Assembly (NCBI RefSeq): GCF_026341855.1
Contig: NZ_JAPENW010000002.1
Span: 372,001-436,000, forward strand
Direction of reading: 5' to 3'
DNA: 64,000 nt
Origin: Streptomyces sp. NBC_00568
GTDB taxonomy: Bacteria > Actinomycetota > Actinomycetes > Streptomycetales > Streptomycetaceae
Both the position numbers and the translations under genes were made by a program. Below, one piece after another: positions 49,748 to 58,331 of this stretch (within the stretch, counting starts at the first letter, position 1; every line of letters begins with the position of its first letter). The notes under the pieces are model-generated. The model had not been told where the DNA came from. It saw only the letters and a list, made by a program, of their open reading frames with translations, and ran no database searches.

Positions 49748-49900
49748 ATGCCCGGTAAGTCCAGTACGGCGAGTGGGTCCGCAGGGAAGCGTGGGCGGAG
49801 GGCGGTCACGGGTCGGTTCGTGAAGCAGTCGACGGTGCGTAGGCACCCGTCGACGACGGTGAACGAGCGCGCATCGCGAGGCTCGAAGAAGGGCAAGTAG
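49748..49900 (+). CDS. Small basic protein heading the ubiquitin-like operon
   Basis: A 50-residue, very basic protein (MPGKSSTASGSAGKRGRR, then TGRFVKQSTVRRHPSTTV) with an AAGGAGG ribosome-binding site 7 bp before its ATG. It is too short to assign. The position, 71 bp before a multiubiquitin-fold gene and followed by a hairpin, suggests it belongs to that operon. It could be a substrate or nucleic-acid-binding partner; this is inference. Confidence 0.65.
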   Translation: MPGKSSTASGSAGKRGRRAVTGRFVKQSTVRRHPSTTVNERASRGSKKGK

Positions 49901-49919
49901 GCGGGCTTCGGGCCCGCCT
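49899..49919 (+). terminator. Hairpin overlapping the small gene's stop codon
   Basis: GGCGGGC and GCCCGCC pair round a TTCGG loop, with an A-T closing pair and TT after it. It overlaps the TAG of the small basic gene. It probably attenuates, rather than fully ends, transcription into the multiubiquitin gene 53 bp on. Confidence 0.6.
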
Positions 49920-49971
49920 TTCGCGTATCCCAGCCCGCTGCGGTGGGCCGGAGGAAGGGGAGGTGGTCGTC

Positions 49972-50235
49972 ATGACGACGGCAGACATCCAGCACAAGGA
50001 GACCAGCGGCAAGACGGTAACCATCACCGTGGACGGCGAGCCGGTCGAGGTGCCGAAGCACACGACGCCGAACGCGGTCCTGGGCCTGGCCGGTATCGAG
50101 GTGGCCACGCATTACCTGGTCCGGATCACCGGGCGCCACCAGCACTCGTTCGCTGGCCGCGGGGAGGAGGAGATCACCGTGCACGAGCGGGAGACGTTCG
50201 TGTCGGTCTCCACCGGCCCGACCCCGACCGCATGA
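49972..50235 (+). CDS. Multiubiquitin-fold protein
   Basis: An 87-residue beta-grasp protein resembling the Multi_ubiq family. KTVTITVDGEPVEVPKH forms the first hairpin, a helix follows (TPNAVLGLAGIEVATHYLV), and ITVHERETFVSVSTG closes the fold. Only one domain copy is present, and no C-terminal Gly-Gly is exposed; the chain ends TGPTPTA. ATG 49972 has GGGGAGGT at good spacing; GTG 49963 is the alternative. It overlaps the E2-like gene by ATGA. Such proteins occur with E2, E1 and JAB genes in bacterial ubiquitin-like systems, often in defence islands. Confidence 0.8.
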   Translation: MTTADIQHKETSGKTVTITVDGEPVEVPKHTTPNAVLGLAGIEVATHYLVRITGRHQHSFAGRGEEEITVHERETFVSVSTGPTPTA

Positions 50236-50603
50236 CCTCGGTGATGCCGGAGGCGGGGCCCGCGGGCATGCTCGCGGGCTTCCGCCGCGCCGGTTACACG
50301 GTGGAGCAGAGCGGCAACTTCGCCATCTTCGACTACCTCGTCGAGGTCGGCCCGCAGGCCGGGACGACGGTACGCATCGGGCTGGAACTGGTGCCGGACT
50401 GGCCGCTGTCGGCCCCGCACGGCCCGCACATCAGCCCCCGCCTGGGCCACCCGCACGGCGCGGTGCACGACTCCGGCCTGGGGCACGAGTGGGAGCAATG
50501 GAGCCGGCCGCCCGCAGACTGGGCGCAGGACCGCACGGTCCGCGGCTATCTGCGGCACCTGCGCACCCTGTTCGCGCAGCTGGAGAACGGATGCTCCGCG
50601 TGA
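50232..50603 (+). CDS. Prokaryotic E2 (UBC-fold) family protein without core cysteine
   Basis: A 123-residue protein matching the bacterial E2 family found beside multiubiquitin genes. The segment VPDWPLSAPHGPHISP aligns with the P-rich flap of UBC enzymes. HPHGAVHDSGLGHEWEQWSR corresponds to the active-site strand, and RTVRGYLRHLRTLF is the last helix. The only cysteine is residue 121, in a three-residue tail, so the expected active-site Cys is absent; His residues crowd the site. It overlaps both neighbours (4 bp upstream, 13 bp downstream). It could be a scaffold or use another nucleophile. Confidence 0.75.
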   Translation: MTSVMPEAGPAGMLAGFRRAGYTVEQSGNFAIFDYLVEVGPQAGTTVRIGLELVPDWPLSAPHGPHISPRLGHPHGAVHDSGLGHEWEQWSRPPADWAQDRTVRGYLRHLRTLFAQLENGCSA

Positions 50604-52093
50604 TCACCCGCTTCTCGGTCGCGATGACCAGCGACACCGCCCAGCACCTGACCGATCACCTGCGCCGTGCGGACGGGCAGGAGGACTGCACTTTCGTGCT
50701 GTGGCGTCCGAGTACCGGGGCCAGCCGCACCACCGCGCTGCTCACCGAGGTGGTGCTGCCGCAGGACGGTGAGCGGATCGTGCACGGCACGGTCGACTTC
50801 ACCAGCGCCTACTTCCTGCGCGCAGCCGCCCTCGCAGCCGAGCACGGCTGCGGGCTCGGCTTCATCCACGCCCACCCCAAAGGCCGCGGGTGGCAGGGTC
50901 TGAACACCATCGATCACCAGGCCGAGGCGTCCTTCGCCGCACAGACCCAGGTGATCACCGGCCGCCCGTTGGTCGGTCTGACCTTCGCTGGAGCGGATGC
51001 CGGATTCGGTGCCCGCATCTGGCAGCAGCAGGCCCCCCGCCGCTACGCCCCCACCGAGGCGGAGAGCGTCCGCGTGGTCGGCGGCCGCCTGACGGTCACC
51101 TTCAACAACCGCCTCCTTCCCGTGCCGCCGGCCACGAACTGGCAGCTGCGTACCGTCTCCGCCTGGGGCCAGACAGCCCAGGACGACCTGGCCCGTCTGC
51201 ACGTCGGTGTCGTCGGATGCGGCTCGGTCGGCATGCTCGTCGTCGAGGCCCTGGCCCGCACTGGCATCCAGAACCTGAGCCTGTTCGACTTCGACACCGT
51301 CGAAGAGGTCAATCTCGACCGGCTCCTTAACGCCACCATCCGTGACGTGCGGCTGCACCGGGCCAAGGCCCGCCTCGCCGCCCGTGGCGCCCACCGTGCG
51401 GCCACCGCCACGAACTTTCGTGCGGCGCCGTACGAGCTGAGCGTGGTCGAGCCGGCCGGGTTCGCTGCCGTGGCCGACTGCGACGTGATCTTCTCCTGCG
51501 TCGACAGGCCCTGGCCCCGCGCCGTCCTCAACCTCCTCGCCTACGCCCACCTCATCCCCGTCGCCGACGGCGGCGTCGCGGTTGACGCCCGCGGCGGACG
51601 TCTGCGCGGCGCCGAATGGCGCGCCCACATCGCCGCCCCCGGCCGAGCCTGCCTGGAGTGCCTGGGCCAGTACGATCCCGCCCACGTCCAAGCCGAACGT
51701 GACGGCTCTCTCGACGACCCCGCCTACATCACCGGCCTGCCCGCCGACCATCCGCTGCGCCGCAAGGAGAACGTCTTCGTCTTCTCCAACAGCGCCGCGG
51801 CTGCGCAGCTGAACCAGTTCGTCACCATGACGACCGCGCCGGGCGGGATCGCCGACACTGGCGCACACCTCTACCACCTGACCACCGCCACCCTCGATCA
51901 TCGCGAGGACGGCTGCGATACCGGCTGCCCCTACGAGGGCATGCTGCGGACGCTCGGCGACGATGCCCCCGTCACCGTCACTGGACGGCACCCGGCCGCT
52001 GAACAGGCCCGCGATGCCCGTGCCCGTGCAGTACACCGCTGGCCGCTCCGCGCCCGTCGCGCCGTCGATGACCTCCTGCACCGACTCCGATGA
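50591..52093 (+). CDS. JAB deubiquitinase-E1 (ThiF) fusion
   Basis: A 500-residue two-domain enzyme. The N-terminal JAB/MPN-type metalloprotease (about 1-160) has H-x-H in FIHAHPKGRGW near 92-94 and the downstream Asp in NTIDHQ near 109. The C-terminal ThiF/E1 domain has the nucleotide loop GVVGCGSVGMLVVEAL near 206, DFDTVEEVNLDRLLNA near 235, and CxxC-type cysteines (ACLECLG, and DGCDTGCPYEG near the end). It would activate the ubiquitin-like protein and a JAB centre would process or remove it. ATG 50591 with GGAG 5 bp upstream is preferred; GTG 50600 would give a 4-bp overlap. Confidence 0.88.
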   Translation: MLRVITRFSVAMTSDTAQHLTDHLRRADGQEDCTFVLWRPSTGASRTTALLTEVVLPQDGERIVHGTVDFTSAYFLRAAALAAEHGCGLGFIHAHPKGRGWQGLNTIDHQAEASFAAQTQVITGRPLVGLTFAGADAGFGARIWQQQAPRRYAPTEAESVRVVGGRLTVTFNNRLLPVPPATNWQLRTVSAWGQTAQDDLARLHVGVVGCGSVGMLVVEALARTGIQNLSLFDFDTVEEVNLDRLLNATIRDVRLHRAKARLAARGAHRAATATNFRAAPYELSVVEPAGFAAVADCDVIFSCVDRPWPRAVLNLLAYAHLIPVADGGVAVDARGGRLRGAEWRAHIAAPGRACLECLGQYDPAHVQAERDGSLDDPAYITGLPADHPLRRKENVFVFSNSAAAAQLNQFVTMTTAPGGIADTGAHLYHLTTATLDHREDGCDTGCPYEGMLRTLGDDAPVTVTGRHPAAEQARDARARAVHRWPLRARRAVDDLLHRLR

Positions 52094-52169
52094 AAACCGA
52101 GATCCGCAGCAACGTGACATCGGCAGCTGGTAGTTCGCGGCCGGCGGTCACCGTACGACGGGAGTGCCG

Positions 52170-54068
52170 ATGAACGCGGCAGAGCGCCTCGCCCAGAAGA
52201 TCGAAACGCTGAGCAAGATGTTCACGGATGCCGAACCCGCGTCTTTGCGTACCGGCTATCTGGCCGATCCCTCGGCCGGGCGGCCAGTGCTGCAGGGATC
52301 CACCGCGACGGCTCTCGTGCCCCGGTGGAACGAGCACTCCAGTGGGCTGCTGGTGCCCGCCACCGTCCAGCCGCCCGCGCCGATCGACCTGGGAGCGGCG
52401 TATCTCACCCCCGATGAGATCTTCGGGTTCGAACTGCCTGCCGACTACGCCGTGCGTCAGCTGGAGCGCCTTCCTGTTGAAGGCGTCATACGGTTCTGCG
52501 CTCAGGTGCTCAACGCCCTGGCGCTGCCCGGCGGTTCCGTGGAGGCCATCGAGGCACACTTCGCCAGCCAGTGGCTGGACGAGCCGGTCCGCAGCCGCGT
52601 CCGGAACCTGCTCCGGGACGAGAGCCGCAGGCTGCTCGTGCCCCAGGCCTTCATGCTGCTGGCCCGCATGGCCCTGGAGGTATCCCCGGACACCGTGCCG
52701 GACGATCTTTCCGACGGGGACATCGTGCGTGCTCTGTTCAGCCTCACTCAGACCATGGGCCGCCACCCTGATGCCGGCCCGAGCGTCATTACGGACCGGC
52801 CCGGAACACTGGGCCGCGAACTCATCGCCAACCAGCACTTCCACCGCAGTTGGTCCGTCCCCGGAGTCCTCGCCCGCTACGCACGGCGGTGGCTGCAACT
52901 GCCCGCCGAACACCACGGCGAGCCGGGAATCGTCGACCTCAGCCAGACCTACCAGGACTGCACCGGAGCCCGCCTGGAGGACCTGGCAGCCGTCGCCGGC
53001 TATCTGTGGCTGCGCACCACGATGGGGCCGTTCGTCATCGAGCCGAGTGAACTGGCCAGCCTGGCCATGCCCGCGGAGCGCGTCGAGGCAGTCCTGGCGC
53101 TAATCACCAACGACCTGCCGGGCATGCGGGAGGCCGTACGCAGGGGACTCCCCGACAAGCGCACCCAATGGTCCTTCGACCCCTTCCAGCAGTGGCCCGT
53201 GATCCGCCTGCCCGAGGCCCGGCTTCTGATCCTCGATCCCCGCAACCTGATCAGCCGGGCTTTTGGATGGCTGCCGATCTGGGACATCGAGTTCCCGCCG
53301 CCGGGGCGCACCAAGCCCACCGGCCACCGCAAGACGGCCGCCCGGGCCAAGCAGACCCTGCGCCACTGCAGCGAGATCTACGTCAGCGAGGTCCTGCACG
53401 CGATCACCCGCGACGAAGGCACCACCCGGCGGGTCTACGACGACGCCGAACTCAAGGCCGCCTACACCGCCCAGAGCCAGCGCATAGCCGACGCCGCGAT
53501 CGACTATCCCGGCACCTGGATCGTCATCGAGGTCACCACCACCCAGCTGCGCAGCGAAGCCCGCACCGCCGTACCAGGCGAATCACAGATCCAAGACATT
53601 GACAAACTCGTCGACGAACTCGACCAGATCGACGCGACCATTACCGCGCTGCGCGGCGACGAGGCTGCTCTCACCGGCGCTCCTGCTGCCAGCGACCGGC
53701 GCTTCCTGCCGTTGCTCGTGCTGCCGGAGGGCTTCCCCGTCAACCCCATCACTCTGACCGTGATCCGTGAACGCGCCCGGAATAGGGGGCTGTTCACGAG
53801 GCAGGACACGGACCCGGTGGAGATCGTCGACATCGAAGAACTGGAAATGATCGAGGCCTTGCAGGAAGCCTCCGGCCCCAGCCTCCTCGACATCCTGCGC
53901 AGCAAGCAGTCCGGCAGCCTGCGCAACGCCGCCGTACGTGACCACATCCTGCACGTCCTGCGAGTACATCCCGACGCACCAGCCCGACACGGTGGGCTGC
54001 TGGATAGTGCCCTCAAGCCACTCATCAACGCCCTGCCCCAGCCTCACCTGAGTTCCCCCGCCAGCTGA
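52170..54068 (+). CDS. Unknown protein of the ubiquitin-like operon, possible nuclease
   Basis: A 632-residue protein I do not recognise, 76 bp after the JAB-E1 gene on the same strand. ATG 52170 has GGGAG 5 bp upstream. The N-terminal 300 residues are helical with no motif. Around residues 440-470 a strand pair DAAIDYPGTWIVIEVTTTQL, flanked by Arg/Lys, resembles the D...E-x-(T/K) end of a restriction-endonuclease-like fold. A long acidic helix then follows (IDKLVDELDQIDATI). It could be the substrate or effector of the conjugation system. Both ideas are inference. Confidence 0.6.
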   Translation: MNAAERLAQKIETLSKMFTDAEPASLRTGYLADPSAGRPVLQGSTATALVPRWNEHSSGLLVPATVQPPAPIDLGAAYLTPDEIFGFELPADYAVRQLERLPVEGVIRFCAQVLNALALPGGSVEAIEAHFASQWLDEPVRSRVRNLLRDESRRLLVPQAFMLLARMALEVSPDTVPDDLSDGDIVRALFSLTQTMGRHPDAGPSVITDRPGTLGRELIANQHFHRSWSVPGVLARYARRWLQLPAEHHGEPGIVDLSQTYQDCTGARLEDLAAVAGYLWLRTTMGPFVIEPSELASLAMPAERVEAVLALITNDLPGMREAVRRGLPDKRTQWSFDPFQQWPVIRLPEARLLILDPRNLISRAFGWLPIWDIEFPPPGRTKPTGHRKTAARAKQTLRHCSEIYVSEVLHAITRDEGTTRRVYDDAELKAAYTAQSQRIADAAIDYPGTWIVIEVTTTQLRSEARTAVPGESQIQDIDKLVDELDQIDATITALRGDEAALTGAPAASDRRFLPLLVLPEGFPVNPITLTVIRERARNRGLFTRQDTDPVEIVDIEELEMIEALQEASGPSLLDILRSKQSGSLRNAAVRDHILHVLRVHPDAPARHGGLLDSALKPLINALPQPHLSSPAS

Positions 54069-54175
54069 TGGGCGACGGTGCCCTGTGCGCCCCACCGACC
54101 GGCTTGCCGCATGCTCGGTCCGGCCCTTCTGACGCCGCTCACCCGCTTACGATTTCGACGAGGGATGGAGTTGTC

Positions 54176-54874
54176 ATGACTGTTTCCACCGCAGCGTCCA
54201 GTGTTTTTGGTGGAGGGCCGTCGCCGTTGGGGCGGCGGTTGTGTGCCCTGCTGAGTACCGAGCGTGTCGTTGGTGATCTGCGGCGCTACTTCGGTATCGG
54301 TCTGCCGCCCGGCGGGGTGGCGTTCACCGGCAGTCGGTTCGAGCATTTGGCCGGTGGGGGAGACCGGTTGGAGGTCGCCGACCGGATCACGGCGGAGGAC
54401 CTGGTCGCGGTGCAGACCTTGTCGGTCACCGTCCCTGCGTCTGTCGCGCTGGATATCTTGGAGGGCCCACTCGGCGTGCGGCTGTCCGGTCTGCTGCACG
54501 CCATCCCCAGGGACATCGACATGGTCGACGCCGATGCGGACATCGTGGCCGACGGCTCGCCGGCGGACCAGGCCTGGCATCTCCTGCGCGACCAGCCCGA
54601 TGTCGGATGGGTGATCGCGGGCAAGCTCCTGGCCCGCAAGCGCCCGCGGCTGCTCCCGGTCTATGACCGCGTCGTCCGCTGTGCCGTCGGCCGACCGCCG
54701 TCATTCTGGCTCGCCCTCCATGCCGCGCTGCGCGAGGACGACAGCGCTGTGCACCGCCAGCTGCTCGATCTGCGCCGGATCGCGAGGGTTCCAGAGACGG
54801 TGAGTGCGCTGCGGGTGTGCGACGTGGTTGTGTGGATGGGGCACCGGGCCGAGGGGCATGCCTGCCCTCGCTGA
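54176..54874 (+). CDS. DUF6308-type hypothetical protein
   Basis: A 232-residue protein that looks like the actinobacterial DUF6308 family (assignment from memory). AVQTLSVTVPASVALDILEG, VIAGKLLARKRPRLLPVYDR and FWLALHAALREDD are the characteristic segments, and all are helical. The lysine/arginine-rich LARKRPRLLPVYD loop is the most conserved-looking part. The biochemical role is unknown. ATG 54176 has GGAG upstream. It follows the ubiquitin-like operon by 107 bp and precedes a decayed gene. Confidence 0.65.
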   Translation: MTVSTAASSVFGGGPSPLGRRLCALLSTERVVGDLRRYFGIGLPPGGVAFTGSRFEHLAGGGDRLEVADRITAEDLVAVQTLSVTVPASVALDILEGPLGVRLSGLLHAIPRDIDMVDADADIVADGSPADQAWHLLRDQPDVGWVIAGKLLARKRPRLLPVYDRVVRCAVGRPPSFWLALHAALREDDSAVHRQLLDLRRIARVPETVSALRVCDVVVWMGHRAEGHACPR

Positions 54875-54926
54875 TTTCGGCAGCGACGTTCGCTGATGGC
54901 ACGCCCCGAAGATGGGTTCCTCAGCT

Positions 54927-55370
54927 ATGACCGTTTTTCGTGCCGACCCGGTGTTGGCATTCCTTCAGTGGCCGGACGCTGTCCGGGAGCAGTTGATCTT
55001 CGACCAGGGCAGCAGAGCTGCCCTGGTGTAGGAGGACGGCAGCATCGATCCGTAGGGCATCATGTGGCGGCTCGGGAAGGTGCAACCGCGGATTTCAGCG
55101 GGATGTCGACGATGCCGGCACCCTTGGGCTCTTGCCGACGTCCTGGCGCTGCCCCGAGGACCGCGCGACCCGCTATGAGCTACTGGGAGAGTCGTCGCCC
55201 GCTCCCGAAGTCCGCCACCGGCGGGCGTCGTTCCGGCTGCACGTCATCCTTGACGCCGCCGCCCGCGCGGCCGGCGCGCCCGTGGAGGTCCTCCGAGGCC
55301 CTCAACGTCGTCTGCCGTCCGGCCTGGCCGTGCCCGATCATCTTGGACGACCTGCGGGGTCCGTGAGCTC
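54927..55370 (+). pseudogene. Decayed gene with two in-frame TAG codons and a frameshift
   Basis: ATG 54927 opens MTVFRADPVLAFLQWPDAV, a plausible protein start. It is cut by TAG at 55029 and, after EDGSIDP, by a second in-frame TAG. GIMWRLGKVQPRIS and ADVLALP follow in the same frame. Then the sequence moves to another frame (YELLGESSPAPEVRHRRASF) ending near 55370. The family is not recognised. The pattern is of a gene lost by several mutations, not of recoding. Confidence 0.5.
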
Positions 55371-55505
55371 AGTGCTGCCTGACACCCGAGAGGCGGTGGG
55401 GCCGGGCAGACAGACCAGCGGCTCGGGCGCTGGCGCTGGAGCGACTCCGATCTCAGCGTGTCCATGAAGGCGGTTACAGCCGTCGCGCACGGCGCGGTAG
55501 GGCCG

Positions 55506-56240
55506 TTACGGGGTGCTCCCCCCTGCGGCGCGGCGGGCGGCCTTGACGCTGCGGGCGGTCGGCGCGATGAAGGCGTGCATCAGCTGCAGGGCGCCGTCGC
55601 ATTGCGCGCCGACGGCCGCCAGGTCGCGGTGTCGGCGGCCGCGGCTGCCCTTGCCGGAGGGGTCGACGAGGTCGAGTTCGTGGACGACCTCGTGGCGGGC
55701 GTCGAAGAACGACTGGTGACCGTCGAGTATCGAGCCGTCCAGTGCGGCGTCCTTCTTCAAGCCGAGGGCGTTGCGGCAGCGGGTCAGGTCCTTGGCGCCC
55801 TGGATGCTGGAGCCGGTCAGGTCTTCGACGTAGAGGTCGACCAGGGCCGAGCGCGGGTCGATGTCGGTGATGGCGTCCTTGGTGGCCTTGGTCAGGGGGC
55901 CGTTGAGGCGGTTGTTTATGAAGTGCTCGACGAAGGCGCCGTGAGCGCCGCCCGGCGTGGCCAGCAGGGGGGGCAGGGAGTCGCGCAGGAGGGTGCGCAG
56001 GCAGGCGTCAACGCCTGCTGCGGTGAAGACGATCGCGGCGCGAGCCTGGTCGCGGTGCGTCTCGGAGATGGCGCCGCGCATGTCGTCCTGGCCGGCGCGC
56101 AGCTCGTTGAGCGTGGTGAACAGCCCGGCCACGGACTTGTGGGTGGCTGTCAGGCGTGCCCAGCTGCGCTCGACTTCCTGCGGGCAGCCCTGCGGTTTGC
56201 GGGGCAGGGGGGTCAGTTCGACGAGGGTCAACTTCGACAA
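55506..56240 (-). CDS. HEPN-like hypothetical protein
   Basis: A 244-residue all-helical protein. The C-terminal half contains FFDARHEVVHELD, an R-x4-H arrangement as in the catalytic motif of HEPN RNases. The N-terminal half carries a helix with DDMRGAISETHRDQARAAIV and FTAAGVDACLRTLLR, as in HEPN-like nucleases of toxin and defence systems. The start is TTG 56240, preceded by AAGGAGA at 5-bp spacing; longer in-frame starts to 56429 lack such a site. It is a lone gene convergent on decayed sequence. RNase activity is a motif-based guess. Confidence 0.55.
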   Translation of the reverse strand: MSKLTLVELTPLPRKPQGCPQEVERSWARLTATHKSVAGLFTTLNELRAGQDDMRGAISETHRDQARAAIVFTAAGVDACLRTLLRDSLPPLLATPGGAHGAFVEHFINNRLNGPLTKATKDAITDIDPRSALVDLYVEDLTGSSIQGAKDLTRCRNALGLKKDAALDGSILDGHQSFFDARHEVVHELDLVDPSGKGSRGRRHRDLAAVGAQCDGALQLMHAFIAPTARSVKAARRAAGGSTP

Positions 56241-56429
56241 CGTCTTCTCCTTGCTGTTCTCCCGCGTGGTGCCCGCGGCCTCTCTCACGTCGAAGTATCC
56301 GGCCCGGTACTTCCGAGGGTGCGGCCAGGGCGTCACAGGCACCGAAGCCGTCCTTCGTGATGGCTGGACACCGGGGCCCGGAGGGTGGGATGTATAGCGC
56401 TCGCTTGTCTCCGACCGGGAGCCCACCAC

Positions 56430-56610
56430 CCAAAACCCCCTACCTCTTCATCCACTTCCGCAACGCCCACACCACCGCCCACGTCGGCCACCGCTGGGTC
56501 AACCTGCACCTGGGCCCCCACCTCACCACTCGAACTCTTCGGCCTCAGAACCCGCGCCGCCCAGCGCTACACCACCACCCTCGAATACCGCAGCCTCCGA
56601 ACCAGGTAGC
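56430..56610 (+). pseudogene. Integrase-like remnant (second copy)
   Basis: Fragments FIHFRNAHTTAHVGHRWVNL in one frame and LELFGLRTRAAQRYTTTLEY in another (ending TAG at about 56609) resemble the end of the integrase-like family seen at 950-1262. Both share an ELFGL-x(3-4)-AA-x-RYT pattern. There is no start, the frames change, and the family name is tentative. Confidence 0.3.
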
Positions 56611-56783
56611 CCGGCATGCCGGTTCCACCGCAGCCGTGATCCGTGGGCCGGCCGTGGCCGTGCTGCCGGCACCGGAAGCGGACTGCCCGTGAGGCGGGGA
56701 GTAGCAGCCGATACCGGCCCGGACGACGGCATGTGGAGCACCGTCTATCGCCTGGATGGGCTTACGACTGCGCCGGGTAGCCG

Positions 56784-57178
56784 GTGACCGGCCACCCGGC
56801 GCAGGTGGCAGACGAACTCGACCGCCTGAAAGAAAGTAAGAACCGGCACACCACGTGGCGCGCCGGACTCAGCCTCGCGGTGCTCGACACCAGGCTTCCG
56901 GAGAACTCCGACCTGCCAACACGGCTTCGGACACGGATGATCCGCCGAGAGGCGCTGTCACCGTCGAGGTGCTCTTCGACCCCATCGGCCACATCCGCCT
57001 GCCCGATGAGGACGACGAGATCATCGACCGGGCGATCGTCGCCCAGTCCCTGGCCGGCAAGCCCGTGACCCTGGTGACGTACGACACCGGCCAGTCGATG
57101 CGTGCTTGGGCCCTCGACCTCCCAGTCCAGAAGCTCCGGACCGATGCGGGAACAGGTGAAGAGCCGGCGCGCGGGTAG
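56784..57178 (+). pseudogene. PIN-domain protein, frameshifted
   Basis: The N-terminal piece (GTG 56784) reads VADELDRLKESKNRHTTWRA, typical of a PIN-domain helix pair. The continuation is in another frame from about 56915: VEVLFDPIGHIRLPDEDDEI, IDRAIVAQSLAGKPVTLVTY and DTGQSMRAWALDLPVQKL. The acidic DDEIIDRA and TYD segments are PIN nuclease hallmarks. The frameshift and a missing N-terminal Asp strand make it a broken VapC-like or stand-alone PIN protein. Confidence 0.7.
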
Positions 57179-57262
57179 CGATCAGTCCGTCCGTACGGGC
57201 TACCGGATCCGGCAATTCCAGCCCACACCGGGGCCTGCCCAGGGCTTGGCTTGCCGCGAGAG

Positions 57263-57838
57263 CTACGAGCTTTCCGCTGCCTGGCAGTCGGGCAGGGCAT
57301 TCCCCCACGGGTGACCTGGCGGCAAGCCGACGCGGGGGTCGTCCACCCACGCTCTCCAGGCACGCGGCAGCCGAACCGAACACTGCGACGTCGGCTGCTC
57401 CAGTAGGTCCCACGCGTCGCGGTAGCCCTCCCATGTCGGCGCGTACACGCGGGCCTGATCGAAACCGGTGTTCCTCTTGCCGGGCGGGACACCCGGCTCG
57501 GTCAGCCAGGCCTGGTGCTCCATCCACGCCGCGGCCCACACATGGTCGCGCGGGACGACGTACGAGGCCGGTGCCTGCCCAGGCGTCGGGTCCAGAGCGA
57601 CGAACACGAACCACTCGCGGTCGCTCAGGGACGGCAACTGCGTCTTGGTCCCGCAGCGCCAGTTCGGCCGCTGCATAGGGCTTGCCGTCTTGACCTGTAC
57701 CTCGATCATGCGACGGGTGCCATCGGCTCGGACGGCGAGAATGTCGGTGCGCTCCAGCCCGTCGCGGGTGAGCGCGGCACCCCATCCGGCGCTTGCGAGC
57801 ACCGAGCAGACCCAGTGCTCGCCAGCGCTCTTAGTCAT
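57263..57838 (-). CDS. PD-(D/E)xK nuclease-like protein
   Basis: A 191-residue protein. Near the N-terminus GEHWVCSVLASAGWGAALT leads into ERTDILAVRADG and MIEVQVKTAS. The Asp and E-x-Q-x-K set of a restriction-endonuclease-like (DUF4365/homing-endonuclease-like) fold lies at residues about 30-55. The C-terminal two thirds describe a protein-like but unassigned region rich in Trp and Pro. ATG 57838 is chosen; GTG 57850 is in frame just upstream. Expression alone beside a PIN pseudogene suggests a leftover of a mobile defence set. Confidence 0.6.
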   Translation of the reverse strand: MTKSAGEHWVCSVLASAGWGAALTRDGLERTDILAVRADGTRRMIEVQVKTASPMQRPNWRCGTKTQLPSLSDREWFVFVALDPTPGQAPASYVVPRDHVWAAAWMEHQAWLTEPGVPPGKRNTGFDQARVYAPTWEGYRDAWDLLEQPTSQCSVRLPRAWRAWVDDPRVGLPPGHPWGNALPDCQAAESS

Positions 57839-57850
57839 CTTCGTGTCCAC

Positions 57851-58331
57851 GACAGAGAGTGTGCGCGATGGCCACGACGCTTCGCGAGCGACGTGGGGTT
57901 CCCTCTCCACGGCGCATCAGAGGCGCACGCTCGTGAGGAGCCACGTTCCCCCAGGTCAACCCCCCCCTTCATGCAGGCTGGCGTAGCCGTGCTCCACGAC
58001 GTCCGCATGAAGCGGTCGGTGAAGGGTTTCCGATGCTGTGGGCGGCCCGGCCTCGAGGCACGCACCAACGTCTTCTGCCGTGGCGGGGCGTGAGGTTCAG
58101 CTGCGGGTGTCCTTGAAGCGCACGGCCGGTACCCAACCTTCTGCACCAGTGCAGCGGCGGACCACGCCGCGGGTCTCAAGGGCGTCCCGGCTCGCGAGGG
58201 GTGGAGTCGGTTCCGGACCGCCGCTCCCAACGTGCCCCCAGTCATCATGAACGGCCCCAGCTACCGCCCCAACAAACGGCCCAAGAACCGCGCTGACAAG
58301 CCCGCCAAAACGCTCACCTGACACCGGCCGG
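57851..58331. other. Gene-free interval
   Basis: 480 bp without a gene I can support. Short frames exist on both strands (for example minus-strand coding-like sequence around 58320-58100), but they overlap one another and lack ribosome-binding sites. Confidence 0.4.

Noticed and set aside
44514..55031. TAG recoding suggested by in-frame TAG codons in the recombinase and in the gene at 54927
   Set aside because: The second case also has a frameshift and a further TAG. Nothing resembling a suppressor tRNA or a readthrough element was seen. Ordinary nonsense decay explains both.
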